Source: Pararhodobacter sp. SW119 (GTDB lineage: Bacteria; Pseudomonadota; Alphaproteobacteria; Rhodobacterales; Rhodobacteraceae). Taken from it: a DNA stretch of 64,000 bases. Within the stretch, counting starts at the first letter, position 1, and each line of letters starts with the position of its first letter. The stretch spans positions 1 to 64,000 of the forward strand of contig NZ_JADDJF010000003.1 of NCBI RefSeq assembly GCF_017811755.1, given 5' to 3'. Below are positions 24,582-32,965 of this stretch, one piece after another. The notes beneath the pieces were generated by a model. That model was given only the letters and a program-made list of their open reading frames with translations, was not told where the DNA came from and searched no databases. Both the position numbers and the translations under genes were made by a program.

Positions 24582-25886
24582 TCAGCCCTCGTTCAGCCGG
24601 TCCAGCCGCGCCCGGACGCTGGCCCCGTGCGCCTGCAATCCCTCGGCCTGCGCCAGCCGTTCGGCGGCCGGCCCGATGGCGGCCAGCGCCGCGGGCGTCA
24701 TCCGGGCAATCGTCGTGCGCTTCATGAAGTCCGGCACCGACAACCCCGAGGAGAACCGCGCCGAGCGCGCCGTCGGCAGCACATGGTTCGGCCCGCCGAC
24801 ATAATCGCCGATCGCCTCGGGCGTCCAGTGACCCAGAAAGACCGCCCCGGCATGGCGAATGCGCTTCAACAACGCCTCCGGGTCGTCAACGCAAAGCTCC
24901 AGATGCTCGGGCGCCACCCGGTTCGACAGCATCGCCGCCTCTTCCAGGTCGCGCGCCAGGATCACCGCGCCGTGCGCGCGCCAGCTCGCCCCGGCGATCG
25001 CGCGCCGCTCCAGTCGCGCAAGCTGGCGCTCCACCGCCTCGGCCACGGCGCGGGCCTCCGCCTCCGAGGTCGTGATCAGGATCGACTGCGCGCTCTCATC
25101 GTGCTCAGCTTGGCTCAGCAGGTCCAGCGCGATCCAGTCGGCCTCCCCGCTCCCGTCGCCGATCACCAGGATCTCGGACGGCCCGGCGATCATGTCAATT
25201 CCCACGCGCCCGAACGCCCGCCGCTTGGCCGCCGCGACGAAGGCGTTGCCCGGCCCGGTGATCTTGTCGACCGGCGCCACGCTTTCGGTCCCGTAGGCCA
25301 GCGCGGCGATCGCCTGCGCCCCGCCGATCCGGTAGATGGTTTCCACGCCGCAGATGCGCGCCGCCAGCACCACCAGCGGATTGATCCTTCCCTCGGGCAT
25401 CGGCGCGCAGACCACCAGCCGCTCGACCCCCGCGACCTGCGCCGGGATCGCGTTCATCAGGACCGAGGACGGATAGCTCGCCTGCCCCCCCGGCACATAA
25501 AGCCCGGCCGAGGCGACCGCCGTCCAGTACCAGCCCAACGTCGCGCCCTCGGGGTCGGTCCAGCGCGCGTCCTGGGGCTGCTGGCGGACGTGGTAGGCGC
25601 GGATGCGCTCCGCCGCGGTTTCCAGCGCGGCGCGATCTTGCGGCGCGACCGCGGCGCAGGCCGCGTCGATTTCCGGCGCGGACAGCGCCAGCGTCTCGGG
25701 CGTCAGTTGCAGCCGGTCGAAGCGCGCGGTCAACTCGATCAGCGCGGCGTCGCCGCGGGCGCGGACATCGGCGATGATCCCGGCCACGGCATCGTCGACA
25801 TCCTGCGCCTCCTCGCGCTTGGCGCCCAGCAGATGCGCGAAGTCAGCCTCGAACCCCGACTCGCGGGTGGAAAGGAAGCGGGGCAT
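24582..25886 (-). CDS. hisD: Histidinol dehydrogenase
   Basis: This 434-residue enzyme performs the last two steps of histidine synthesis (L-histidinol to L-histidine, NAD+ dependent, zinc). Diagnostic stretches are SAGLYVPGGQASYPSSVLMNAIPAQVAGV, KITGPGNAFVAAAKR, the zinc-site LLSQAEHDESAQ and RVAPEHLEL. I placed the start at 25886 (MPRFLSTRESGFE) with AAGGAC-type spacing after the DUF2948 stop. It follows DUF2948 in one operon. Confidence 0.97.
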   Translation of the reverse strand: MPRFLSTRESGFEADFAHLLGAKREEAQDVDDAVAGIIADVRARGDAALIELTARFDRLQLTPETLALSAPEIDAACAAVAPQDRAALETAAERIRAYHVRQQPQDARWTDPEGATLGWYWTAVASAGLYVPGGQASYPSSVLMNAIPAQVAGVERLVVCAPMPEGRINPLVVLAARICGVETIYRIGGAQAIAALAYGTESVAPVDKITGPGNAFVAAAKRRAFGRVGIDMIAGPSEILVIGDGSGEADWIALDLLSQAEHDESAQSILITTSEAEARAVAEAVERQLARLERRAIAGASWRAHGAVILARDLEEAAMLSNRVAPEHLELCVDDPEALLKRIRHAGAVFLGHWTPEAIGDYVGGPNHVLPTARSARFSSGLSVPDFMKRTTIARMTPAALAAIGPAAERLAQAEGLQAHGASVRARLDRLNEG

Positions 25887-25896
25887 CCGGTGTCCT

Positions 25897-26448
25897 TCAG
25901 TCGATCGGGTGATCCGGGGCGCGGCGCGACGGCGCCACATAGGGGCGCGTCACATCGCACAGCTGAACCTCGAGGCATTCGACATCCAGCGAGATCGCCC
26001 CGTCGCCCGAAAACACCAGAAGGATGCGACCCGGCCCCGCAGGCACCTTGGTTTCCGCAGGCGCATCGGCCTCCGCAGCCGCATCGGTCTCCGCCGGCGT
26101 ATCGGGCACGTCCGGCGCGGGCTCCCAGCGCAGGGCCAGCAGGGACAGGACGGTATCGGCATCCCGCTCCGACAGGCCCTGATGGCGCACGGTGCGCACA
26201 TCCGCGAAATCAAGGATCGCGCGCGCCCGCTCGAACCCGGTGCCGCGGGCTTCGGCCTTGGGTCGATCCTCCCAGCGGAAGCGGTTGAGCAGAAGCGAGA
26301 AGCGCCGCTGCTGCGCATCATAGCGCAGATCGACGCCGGTCAGCACCGCATCCTGCACCAGCGCCGAGATCACCTGCAGATCGTCGGCATCGCGCGCGAT
26401 CAGCCTGAGCGGCCGCTCCTGTCCCTCCTCGAAGGTCGCATCAGTCAT
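25897..26448 (-). CDS. DUF2948 family protein
   Basis: This 183-residue cytoplasmic protein has RPLRLIARDADDLQVISALVQDA and FSLLLNRFRWED, and ends with SLDVECLEVQLCDVTRPYVA, which I recognise as DUF2948 (PF11164). This uncharacterised family usually lies between murA and hisD. An Ala/Glu/Pro-rich stretch (about 115-140) looks like a low-complexity insertion. It overlaps the upstream small gene by 8 bases. Confidence 0.85.
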   Translation of the reverse strand: MTDATFEEGQERPLRLIARDADDLQVISALVQDAVLTGVDLRYDAQQRRFSLLLNRFRWEDRPKAEARGTGFERARAILDFADVRTVRHQGLSERDADTVLSLLALRWEPAPDVPDTPAETDAAAEADAPAETKVPAGPGRILLVFSGDGAISLDVECLEVQLCDVTRPYVAPSRRAPDHPID

Positions 26449-26626
26449 CGCGCCGGTTCTCCTGACCGTCAGAATTTCTCTGGGCCTCTGCGGCGCGCGC
26501 CCGCGCCTGTTCCTTGCGGCGGGCGAGGTTGGCCTTCAACGCCGTCTTGAGCCGCGCCGCGCGCCCCGTCGCCTCGGATCGGGTCGAGGGTTTGCGCCGA
26601 CGGTCTTCGGGATCGGTTGCACTCAT
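26441..26626 (-). CDS. Small basic conserved protein
   Basis: The 61 residues are rich in Arg, Lys and Ala (AARLKTALKANLARRKEQARAR), predicted to be a long helix with disordered ends. Comparable small genes often precede DUF2948 in Rhodobacterales. The function is unknown; RNA or ribosome binding is possible from the charge. It is the first gene of the operon leading to hisD. Confidence 0.6.
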   Translation of the reverse strand: MSATDPEDRRRKPSTRSEATGRAARLKTALKANLARRKEQARARAAEAQRNSDGQENRRDD

Positions 26627-26670
26627 GCCCGCTGTCTTAGCGCAGGCGCACCAGAGCGTCCAGATTGCGC

Positions 26671-26699
26671 TTGCGCCCTCATGCGTTTGCGTCTATCCA
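26671..26699 (+). promoter_or_regulatory. Candidate promoter of tRNA-Thr
   Basis: TTGCGC (26671-26676), 17 bases, TATCCA (26694-26699); the predicted start is about seven bases before the tRNA. Confidence 0.4.
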
Positions 26700-26712
26700 C
26701 CCGCCGCAAGCG

Positions 26713-26787
<75 letters not shown>

Positions 26788-27181
26788 TCTTACCGGAAGT
26801 CTCCGACCGGATGCGCGTGATGCGTTCAACGCGTCGGCGGCGACCTCCCGCGCAAGCGTTCCGCACCAATCAAACGAACCGGGATGAGAGCCGCCTTGCG
26901 CCGCGCGTTTTGGCGGGCCCGGCCGTGAAGCGCGCTGATCCGGCCGAAAGTCATACCAGATATGGTATACCGCGCTCCGCCGATCACAAAACGGCCCGAA
27001 AATCGTGCAAAATTCATCGGCCTCAAAACGACGTTTTTTTTCACTTTCGCCGCCGAAATCGTCGTTTCATTTCATCTTCGGGGCAAGATCCTGAAAAATT
27101 CGACGATTTGCGCGCGCGAGGGCGGGGTTGCGCAAGCTTGCGCACCTTCCCGGCCGCGGCAGGGGTCCGCCGCGCGCCCGA
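26788..27181. other. AT-richer intergenic region downstream of tRNA-Thr
   Basis: No gene is supported here. The stretch from about 26940 to 27110 is much richer in A+T than the rest of the window. It holds the inverted repeat ATACCA-GATA-TGGTAT (26953-26968), a T8 run after AAAACGACG, the pair AAACGACG (27026-27033)/CGTCGTTT (27060-27067) and several AAATCGT motifs. It could be a remnant of integration beside the tRNA or a regulatory region. Confidence 0.5.
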
Positions 27182-28849
27182 TCAACCGGCGGCGGCCAGT
27201 TGGCGGCCGGCACAGAAGCAGGAAACCTCGACCGGCAGGTCGGACCGGGCAGCGGCCAGATCAAGGCGCTGCCGCAGCAGCCGGGCCTCGGCCGTACCGG
27301 TTTCGCCGCGCCGGGTCAGGCACGCCACTAGGCCGCGCAGCGACCAGAGGTTGTCGGGATGGATCTGCGCCCGCGTGAGCGTGCCGCCGATGCCCAGATC
27401 CTCGCGATAGACCGACTCGGCCTCCTCGACCCGTCCCTGCTCCAGCAGCAGCGCCCCCAGCGCGTGCCGCACCGGCTGCATCCAGCCCCAAGGCTCGTCA
27501 TAGGGCAACCAATCCTCGCGCGCCACGGCCTCGAGCAGGTCGGCGAAGGCCGCCGGGTAATCGCCCTTCCGATAGGCGATCTCGCCCGAAAGCATCTTCT
27601 CGGCCACCGCCAGCAGGTCCACGCAGCGATTGTTGTGCAGAAGGCGCGTCTCCGGCACGCGCGCCACGGCGGCATGGAACGCCGCCTGCTCGGCCTCGGC
27701 GTCCTCCACCTGCCCCAACGCGGCATGGGCGACGCCCTTCGCGTAATGCATCGTCGCGACGAGGTTTCGGTAGAGGTCGGGATCGTCGGGCATCGGCTGG
27801 GCGATGATCTCCTGCCAGCGGCCGAAACGGATGAGCACGTGCTGCTTCACCGCGATGTAGCTTTCGAAATAGTCGGCCATCGGCGGCGAGGGGATGCGCA
27901 GAAAATCTTCCGGCATGGTCGCGATCAGTTCCTCGGCGGCAGCCAGTGCCGGGGCGAACTGCCCCAGGAACATCGCCCCGTAGACCGCGAAATGGTAGTC
28001 GTGCACCCGGTAGCCGGTGTAGATGTTCATTACCCCGGCATGGGTCAGGAACTTCCGGTCCGCCTCGATCGCCTTCTGGTTCCAGTGCAGCGCGTCGCGG
28101 TAGTGCCCGCAAAGGATGTCGACATGGGTCGGCATGTGCACCAGATGGCCGGCATCGGGCACCAGTTCGCGCAACCGATCCGCCACCTTCAGCGCCGTTT
28201 CCGGAAACGGCGACATCTCCATCAGGTGAACGTAGAGGTGCAGCAGACCCGGGTGATCCATCGCGCCCGGGATCCGGTCGAAAGCCTCCTCCAGCACGTG
28301 CCGCGCCTCGGCCGTGTCCGCGCCCGGGGCGGGCTCGCCACTGCGCAGGTCCCACATCCGCCAGGGGGTACGGTTCATCATCGCCTCGACAAAGACGGTC
28401 ACGATCTCGGGGTCCTGGGGGTGGGCGCGGCAGGCTTTCCGCATGGCATCGGCGAAGGCGTCGTTCCAGACGCTCATGTCCTCGATCGGCTCGGCCTGCG
28501 GATAGCGTGCCGGCAAGGCCGCGATCAACGCGCGCTCGGCCGGGCTGACCCGGTCGGACAATTCAAGGGCAGCCTCGGTCGCCTCGCGCGCGCGGGCCAG
28601 CGCGGCGGCGCGGCCGGCGGCATCAAATAGCTCCCACGGCATGTTGTAGTTGGGTCCGGCGGCATAGGCGACGCCCCACTGCGCCATCGCGCAACCGGGG
28701 TCGGCGGCCAGCGCCTTCTCGAAACAGGCGATGGCTTCCTCGTGGTTGTAGCCGTAGCACCAGACCAGGCCGCGGTCGAACCAGAGCTGCGCCTCGGCAG
28801 AGCGAGTGGTGACCGCGCGCGAATGGGTTCCCAGGTTGAAGTATTCCAT
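27182..28849 (-). CDS. TPR repeat protein
   Basis: This 555-residue soluble protein begins MEYFNLGTHSRAVTT, then WFDRGLVWCYGYNHEEAIACFEKALAADP, a canonical TPR pair, and has further TPR-like helices near 230-290 (HLVHMPTHVDILCGHYRDAL) and 370-480. No signal peptide is visible. The motif HMPTHVDI and the preserved HLY/His residues are typical of a family of long bacterial TPR proteins of unknown role. AGGAGAAG precedes the ATG. It is divergent from the ABC operon, separated by 207 bases with a palindrome, so joint control is possible. Confidence 0.8.
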   Translation of the reverse strand: MEYFNLGTHSRAVTTRSAEAQLWFDRGLVWCYGYNHEEAIACFEKALAADPGCAMAQWGVAYAAGPNYNMPWELFDAAGRAAALARAREATEAALELSDRVSPAERALIAALPARYPQAEPIEDMSVWNDAFADAMRKACRAHPQDPEIVTVFVEAMMNRTPWRMWDLRSGEPAPGADTAEARHVLEEAFDRIPGAMDHPGLLHLYVHLMEMSPFPETALKVADRLRELVPDAGHLVHMPTHVDILCGHYRDALHWNQKAIEADRKFLTHAGVMNIYTGYRVHDYHFAVYGAMFLGQFAPALAAAEELIATMPEDFLRIPSPPMADYFESYIAVKQHVLIRFGRWQEIIAQPMPDDPDLYRNLVATMHYAKGVAHAALGQVEDAEAEQAAFHAAVARVPETRLLHNNRCVDLLAVAEKMLSGEIAYRKGDYPAAFADLLEAVAREDWLPYDEPWGWMQPVRHALGALLLEQGRVEEAESVYREDLGIGGTLTRAQIHPDNLWSLRGLVACLTRRGETGTAEARLLRQRLDLAAARSDLPVEVSCFCAGRQLAAAG

Positions 28850-29015
28850 GATCTTCTCCTGCGGCGGTGGCGATAAGGTGCGCTGTCCAGCATGGCCCCG
28901 ACTCGGCCTCGCCGTCCAGCAGGACCGCCCTTCCATGCAGGATTTATTGCCGCGCGCCGCGTCCGCGCTTTGACGACGCTTGACTCGATGCGCGTTCTCA
29001 TCCAGATATAAACTG

Positions 29016-29039
29016 AAACATGAACCATGTGTCATGTTT
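29016..29039. promoter_or_regulatory. Inverted repeat AAACATG-N10-CATGTTT
   Basis: Seven-base perfect arms at 29016-29022 and 29033-29039 lie just downstream of TATAAA (29007-29012) and 18 bases before the start of the binding-protein gene. TTGACT at 28980 is a possible -35. The position suits a repressor site; the TetR regulator encoded later in the operon is a candidate. Confidence 0.45.
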
Positions 29040-29056
29040 TTGTCAGGGAGGACATC

Positions 29057-30238
29057 ATGAAACTGAAACTCGCCACTGCGGCGACGCTGGCGCTCGTTCT
29101 CGGCCTGCCCGCGGCCGCCGAAATCCGCATCGCGCATGTCTACGACCGCACCGGCGCGCTCGAGGCCTATGCCGCGCAGACCCAGGTCGGCCTGATGCTG
29201 GGCATCGAATACGCGACCGAGGGCACATTCGAGATCGACGGCGAACCGATTCGCGTGATCGAGAAGGACAGCCAGCTGCGCCCCGATCTGGGCCGCGCCC
29301 TTCTGGCCGAAGCCTTCGGCGACGACGACGCGCATATCGCCGTTGGCCCCACCTCCTCGGGCGTGGCGCTGGCGATGCTGCCGGTCGCCGAGGAGTTCGA
29401 GCGCATCCTGATCGTCGAGCCTGCGGTCGCCGACTCGATCACCGGCAGCGAATGGAACCGCTACATCTTCCGCACCGGGCGGAACTCCAGCCAGGATGCC
29501 ATCTCGAACGCGGTGGCACTGGGTCAGGAGGGCGTGATCATCGCCACTCTGGCGCAGGACTATGCCTTCGGCCGCGACGGCATCGCCGCCTTCCGCGAGG
29601 CGCTGGCCGACACGCCGGCGCAACTGGTGCACGAGGAATACGTGCCCACCGACACGACCGATTTCACCGCCGCGGCCGAACGCATCTTCAACGCGCTTGA
29701 CGCGCATGACGGCGACAAGCGGCTCTTCGTGATCTGGGCGGGCGGCGGCAACCCGATGGGCCGCATCCAGGCGATGAACCCCGAACGCCGCGGAGTCAGC
29801 CTGGCGACCGGCGGCAACATCCTGCCGGCGATGGCCGCCTACAAGGACTTCCCGGGCATGGAGGGGGCGACCTACTACTACTACGAGATTCCGCAGAACC
29901 CGGTAAACGAATGGCTGGTCGAGCAGCATTTCGACCGCTATGGCACGCCACCCGACTTCTTCACCGCCGGCGGTATGGCCGCGGGCCTGGCCGTGGTCGA
30001 GGCGATCCGCGCCGCCGGTGGCGCCGACGATACCGAGGCGCTGATCGCGGCGATGGAAGGCATGGAATGGGAAACGCCGAAGGGCACCATGCGCTTCCGC
30101 GCGGAGGATCATCAGGCGATGCAGTCGATGTATCACTTCCGCATCCGGGTCGAGGATGACGTGGACTGGGGCATTCCCGACCTGGTGCGCGAACTCGGCC
30201 TCGACGACATGGATATCCCGATCCGCAACCAGCAGTGA
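29057..30238 (+). CDS. Branched-chain-type ABC transporter substrate-binding protein
   Basis: This 393-residue periplasmic protein has a signal peptide (about 1-21, LALVLGLPAAAE) and the Peripla_BP_6 fold: IRIAHVYDRTGALEAYAAQTQ, GVALAMLPVAEEF, ATLAQDYAFGRDGIAAFR and GGMAAGLAVVEAI. Relatives bind amino acids, amides, urea or aromatic/aliphatic acids. The link with acyl-CoA genes downstream suggests a carboxylic acid ligand here. GGGAGGAC precedes the ATG at 29057. It heads the long operon. Confidence 0.9.
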   Translation: MKLKLATAATLALVLGLPAAAEIRIAHVYDRTGALEAYAAQTQVGLMLGIEYATEGTFEIDGEPIRVIEKDSQLRPDLGRALLAEAFGDDDAHIAVGPTSSGVALAMLPVAEEFERILIVEPAVADSITGSEWNRYIFRTGRNSSQDAISNAVALGQEGVIIATLAQDYAFGRDGIAAFREALADTPAQLVHEEYVPTDTTDFTAAAERIFNALDAHDGDKRLFVIWAGGGNPMGRIQAMNPERRGVSLATGGNILPAMAAYKDFPGMEGATYYYYEIPQNPVNEWLVEQHFDRYGTPPDFFTAGGMAAGLAVVEAIRAAGGADDTEALIAAMEGMEWETPKGTMRFRAEDHQAMQSMYHFRIRVEDDVDWGIPDLVRELGLDDMDIPIRNQQ

Positions 30239-30245
30239 CCGGCGC

Positions 30246-30269
30246 GGGGGCGCGGACGACCGCGCCCCC
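30246..30269 (+). terminator. Intercistronic hairpin after the binding-protein gene
   Basis: GGGGGCGCGG-ACGA-CCGCGCCCCC has perfect 10-bp arms with a 4-base loop and no T-run. It probably stabilises the binding-protein message or attenuates read-through, as in the first ABC operon of this window. Confidence 0.6.
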
Positions 30270-30341
30270 CGTCACCAACGGCTTCTGCCGCGCGCCCCGG
30301 CGCGAGCGGCCGGGCTCTCTGCATCCCCCAGCGAGGACGCC

Positions 30342-31106
30342 ATGACCGGACCCTCCCTCGAAACCCGCGACCTGACGGTGCGCTTTGGCGGCCATGTCGC
30401 GGTCGATCACGTCAGCGCGGCCTTTCATCCCGGCGAACTGACCGCAATCGTCGGCCCCAACGGCGCCGGCAAGACGACCTGGTTCAACCTGATCTCGGGC
30501 CAGATCCCGGCGAGCGGGGGCAAGGTCCTGCTCAAGGGCGAGGACATCACCCGCCTTTCCGTCGCGGCCCGCACCGACCGCGGCATCGGCCGCGCGTTCC
30601 AGCTGACCAACCTCTTTCCGAAACTCACGGTGCTCGAAAACGTGCGCCTGGTCATTCAGGCCCGCGCCCGGCGTGGCTTCAACATGTGGACCGTGGCGAT
30701 GGGCCACCGCGACATGATCGAGGCCGCCGAGCGCATCCTGGAGCGTGTCCGCCTGCAGCACCTGGCGAACCAGCCGGTGAACACCCTGCCCCACGGCGAC
30801 CAGCGCAAGCTGGAGGTCGCGACGCTGATCGCGATGCAGCCCGAGGTCTTCATGTTCGACGAACCCACCGCCGGCTTGTCGCTGGACGAGGCCCCGGTAA
30901 TCCTGGAACTGATCGCCGAGATCAAGCGCGACCCCGGCGCGACGGTACTTCTGGTCGAGCACAAGATGGACGTGATCCGCTCGCTCGCCGACCGGATCAT
31001 CGTGCTGCACAACGGCGCGCTCGTGGCCGATGGCCCCCCTGCCGAGGTGATGGCGTCCGCCGTCGTCAAGGAAGCCTATCTGGGCGGGGAACTGGAAGAT
31101 GTATGA
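30342..31106 (+). CDS. Branched-chain-type ABC ATPase, LivG-like
   Basis: This 254-residue ATPase has Walker A GPNGAGKT, GIGRAFQLTNLFPKLTVLENV (typical LivG), an unusual signature LPHGDQRKLE as in LivG proteins, Walker B VFMFDEPTAGLS and VLLVEHKMDVI. The ATG at 30342 follows GAGGACG. Together with the next ATPase it powers import through the two permeases. Confidence 0.93.
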   Translation: MTGPSLETRDLTVRFGGHVAVDHVSAAFHPGELTAIVGPNGAGKTTWFNLISGQIPASGGKVLLKGEDITRLSVAARTDRGIGRAFQLTNLFPKLTVLENVRLVIQARARRGFNMWTVAMGHRDMIEAAERILERVRLQHLANQPVNTLPHGDQRKLEVATLIAMQPEVFMFDEPTAGLSLDEAPVILELIAEIKRDPGATVLLVEHKMDVIRSLADRIIVLHNGALVADGPPAEVMASAVVKEAYLGGELEDV

Positions 31107-31821
31107 GCCGATCCTGACGCTCTCGGGCGTGCATACCGACATCGCCCAGTACCAGATCCTGCACGGCATCGACCTGACGGTGCCGCGCGGGCAGGTGACG
31201 ATGCTTCTGGGCCGTAACGGCGCCGGCAAGACCACGACCCTGCGCACGATCATGGGGCTCTGGCCGCCGCGCGCCGGCCAGATCACCTTCGACGGGGCGG
31301 CGATCAGCGGGCTGCCGCCCCCTGCCATCGCCCGCCGCGGCATCGGCTTCGTGCCCGAGGACATGGGCATCTTCGCCGATCTCACGGTCGAGGAGAACCT
31401 GATCCTCGCCGCGGTCTCGGGCCCGATCACGCGCGACCGGCTGGACTGGGTCTTTGCCGCTTTCCCCGCCCTCGCCACCTTCTGGAAGATGCCCGCGGGT
31501 AACCTCTCGGGCGGGCAGAAGCAGATGCTCGCCATCGCGCGCGCCGTGATCGAGAAGCGCGGCCTCTATCTGATCGACGAGCCGTCGAAGGGCCTTGCCC
31601 CCGCGATCGTCGCCACCATGGCCCGCGCGCTGAAGGACCTGAAGCGCGACGGCGCGACGATCCTGATGGTCGAGCAGAACTTCGCCTTGGCCCGCGCGCT
31701 TGGCGATCAGGCCGCGGTGATGGAGGACGGCCGCATAATCTGGACCGGCGCCATGGCGGAACTGGCCGCCGACGCCCAGCTGCAAGAACGCCTGATGGGC
31801 CTGAAGATGGAGTCCGCATGA
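31099..31821 (+). CDS. Branched-chain-type ABC ATPase, LivF-like
   Basis: This 240-residue ATPase has Walker A GRNGAGKT, signature LSGGQKQM, Walker B LYLIDEPSKGLAP and VEQNFALARALGD. The GFVPEDMGIFADLTVEENL stretch is LivF-like. It overlaps the previous gene by 8 bases and the next by 4, so the subunits are translationally coupled. Confidence 0.93.
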   Translation: MYEPILTLSGVHTDIAQYQILHGIDLTVPRGQVTMLLGRNGAGKTTTLRTIMGLWPPRAGQITFDGAAISGLPPPAIARRGIGFVPEDMGIFADLTVEENLILAAVSGPITRDRLDWVFAAFPALATFWKMPAGNLSGGQKQMLAIARAVIEKRGLYLIDEPSKGLAPAIVATMARALKDLKRDGATILMVEQNFALARALGDQAAVMEDGRIIWTGAMAELAADAQLQERLMGLKMESA

Positions 31822-32849
31822 CCCTCGCCCCCGAACACGCGCCGCGCATGGCCAAGCTCTCGCTGGCCGAGCGGCTGGAACCGTGGATGCCGCTTCTGCT
31901 GGTCCCGGCGCTGATCCTCGCGGGATACCTCGCCATCGCCTCGCCCACCTCCTGGCTGACGCTGACCGTCTCGGGCCTCGCGATGGGGATGATGATCTTC
32001 GTCATTGCCAGCGGCATGACCCTGGTCTTCGGCCTGATGGACGTGATCAACTTCGGCCACGGCGCGTTCGTGTCCTTCGGCGCCTTCGTCGGCGTCTCGG
32101 TCCTGCTGATGCTCGCGCACATGACCGGCGCGCCGTCGCTGATGCTCAACCTCGCGGCCTTCGCGCTGGCGGTGCTGGCGGCGATGGCGGTGACCGGCGC
32201 GATGGGCTTCGCCTTCGAGCGGGTGATCGTGCGGCCGGTCTACGGCAGCCACCTCAAGCAGATCCTCGTCACCATGGGCGGGCTGATCGTGGCCGAGCAG
32301 CTGATCCACGTCATCTGGGGCGGCGAGGAGATCTTCATCGGCCGCCCCGAGATGCTGAAAGGCTCCATCGAGATCTTCGGCGCCACGCTCGAACGCTATC
32401 GCCTGGTCGCCGTTGGCATCGGCTTCGTGCTGTTCCTCGGCATGCGCGCCGTGCTGCGCGGCACCAAGATCGGACTGATCGTGCGCGCCGGCGTGGAAAA
32501 CCCCGAGATGGTGCAGGCCATGGGCTACCACATCCGCCGCGTCTTCGTGCTGGTCTTCGTCGCCGGCTCGGCGCTCGCCGGCCTCGGCGGCGTCATGTGG
32601 GGCCTCTATCAGGAGATGATCACCGCCCACATGGGCATGGAGATCATGATCCTCGTCTTCATCGTCGTCATCATCGGCGGCCTCGGCTCGGTCGAGGGGT
32701 GCTTCATCGGCGCGCTGCTCGTCGGTCTGATGCAGAACTACACGGCCTTTCTGGAACCGAAACTGGCGCTGGTGTCGAACATCGCGCTGATGGTCGCCAT
32801 CCTGATGTGGCGCCCGCAGGGCATGATGCCCGTGATCAAGGCGAAATGA
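31818..32849 (+). CDS. Branched-chain-type ABC permease, LivH-like
   Basis: This 343-residue permease has about eight to nine helices. It contains GMTLVFGLMDVINFGHGAFVS, a LivH hallmark, ILVTMGGLIVAEQL and the coupling loop RGTKIGLIVRAGVENPEM, and ends with WRPQGMMPVIKAK. A long N-terminal cytoplasmic segment precedes helix 1. The ATG overlaps the LivF-like stop (ATGA). Confidence 0.92.
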   Translation: MTLAPEHAPRMAKLSLAERLEPWMPLLLVPALILAGYLAIASPTSWLTLTVSGLAMGMMIFVIASGMTLVFGLMDVINFGHGAFVSFGAFVGVSVLLMLAHMTGAPSLMLNLAAFALAVLAAMAVTGAMGFAFERVIVRPVYGSHLKQILVTMGGLIVAEQLIHVIWGGEEIFIGRPEMLKGSIEIFGATLERYRLVAVGIGFVLFLGMRAVLRGTKIGLIVRAGVENPEMVQAMGYHIRRVFVLVFVAGSALAGLGGVMWGLYQEMITAHMGMEIMILVFIVVIIGGLGSVEGCFIGALLVGLMQNYTAFLEPKLALVSNIALMVAILMWRPQGMMPVIKAK

Positions 32850-32874
32850 GATGACCTGCCCCACCCGCTTCATC

Positions 32875-32932
32875 TGTCCCCAAATATCCCGGGGGGGTCC
32901 CCGCCTTGGCGGGGACGGGGGCAGCGCCCCCA
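32875..32932. repeat. Tandem-hairpin extragenic element inside the ABC operon
   Basis: CCCCAAATATCCCGGGG is followed by GTCCCCGCC-TT-GGCGGGGAC (32897-32916) and GGGGGC-AGC-GCCCCC (32917-32931). I recall this AAATATCCCGGG-plus-hairpin arrangement as a dispersed intergenic repeat in Rhodobacterales. It sits between the two permease genes and may lower expression of the distal ones. Confidence 0.6.
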
Positions 32933-32965
32933 CCGCCCGCCGCCCCCAAAGACAAGAGGCCTGAC

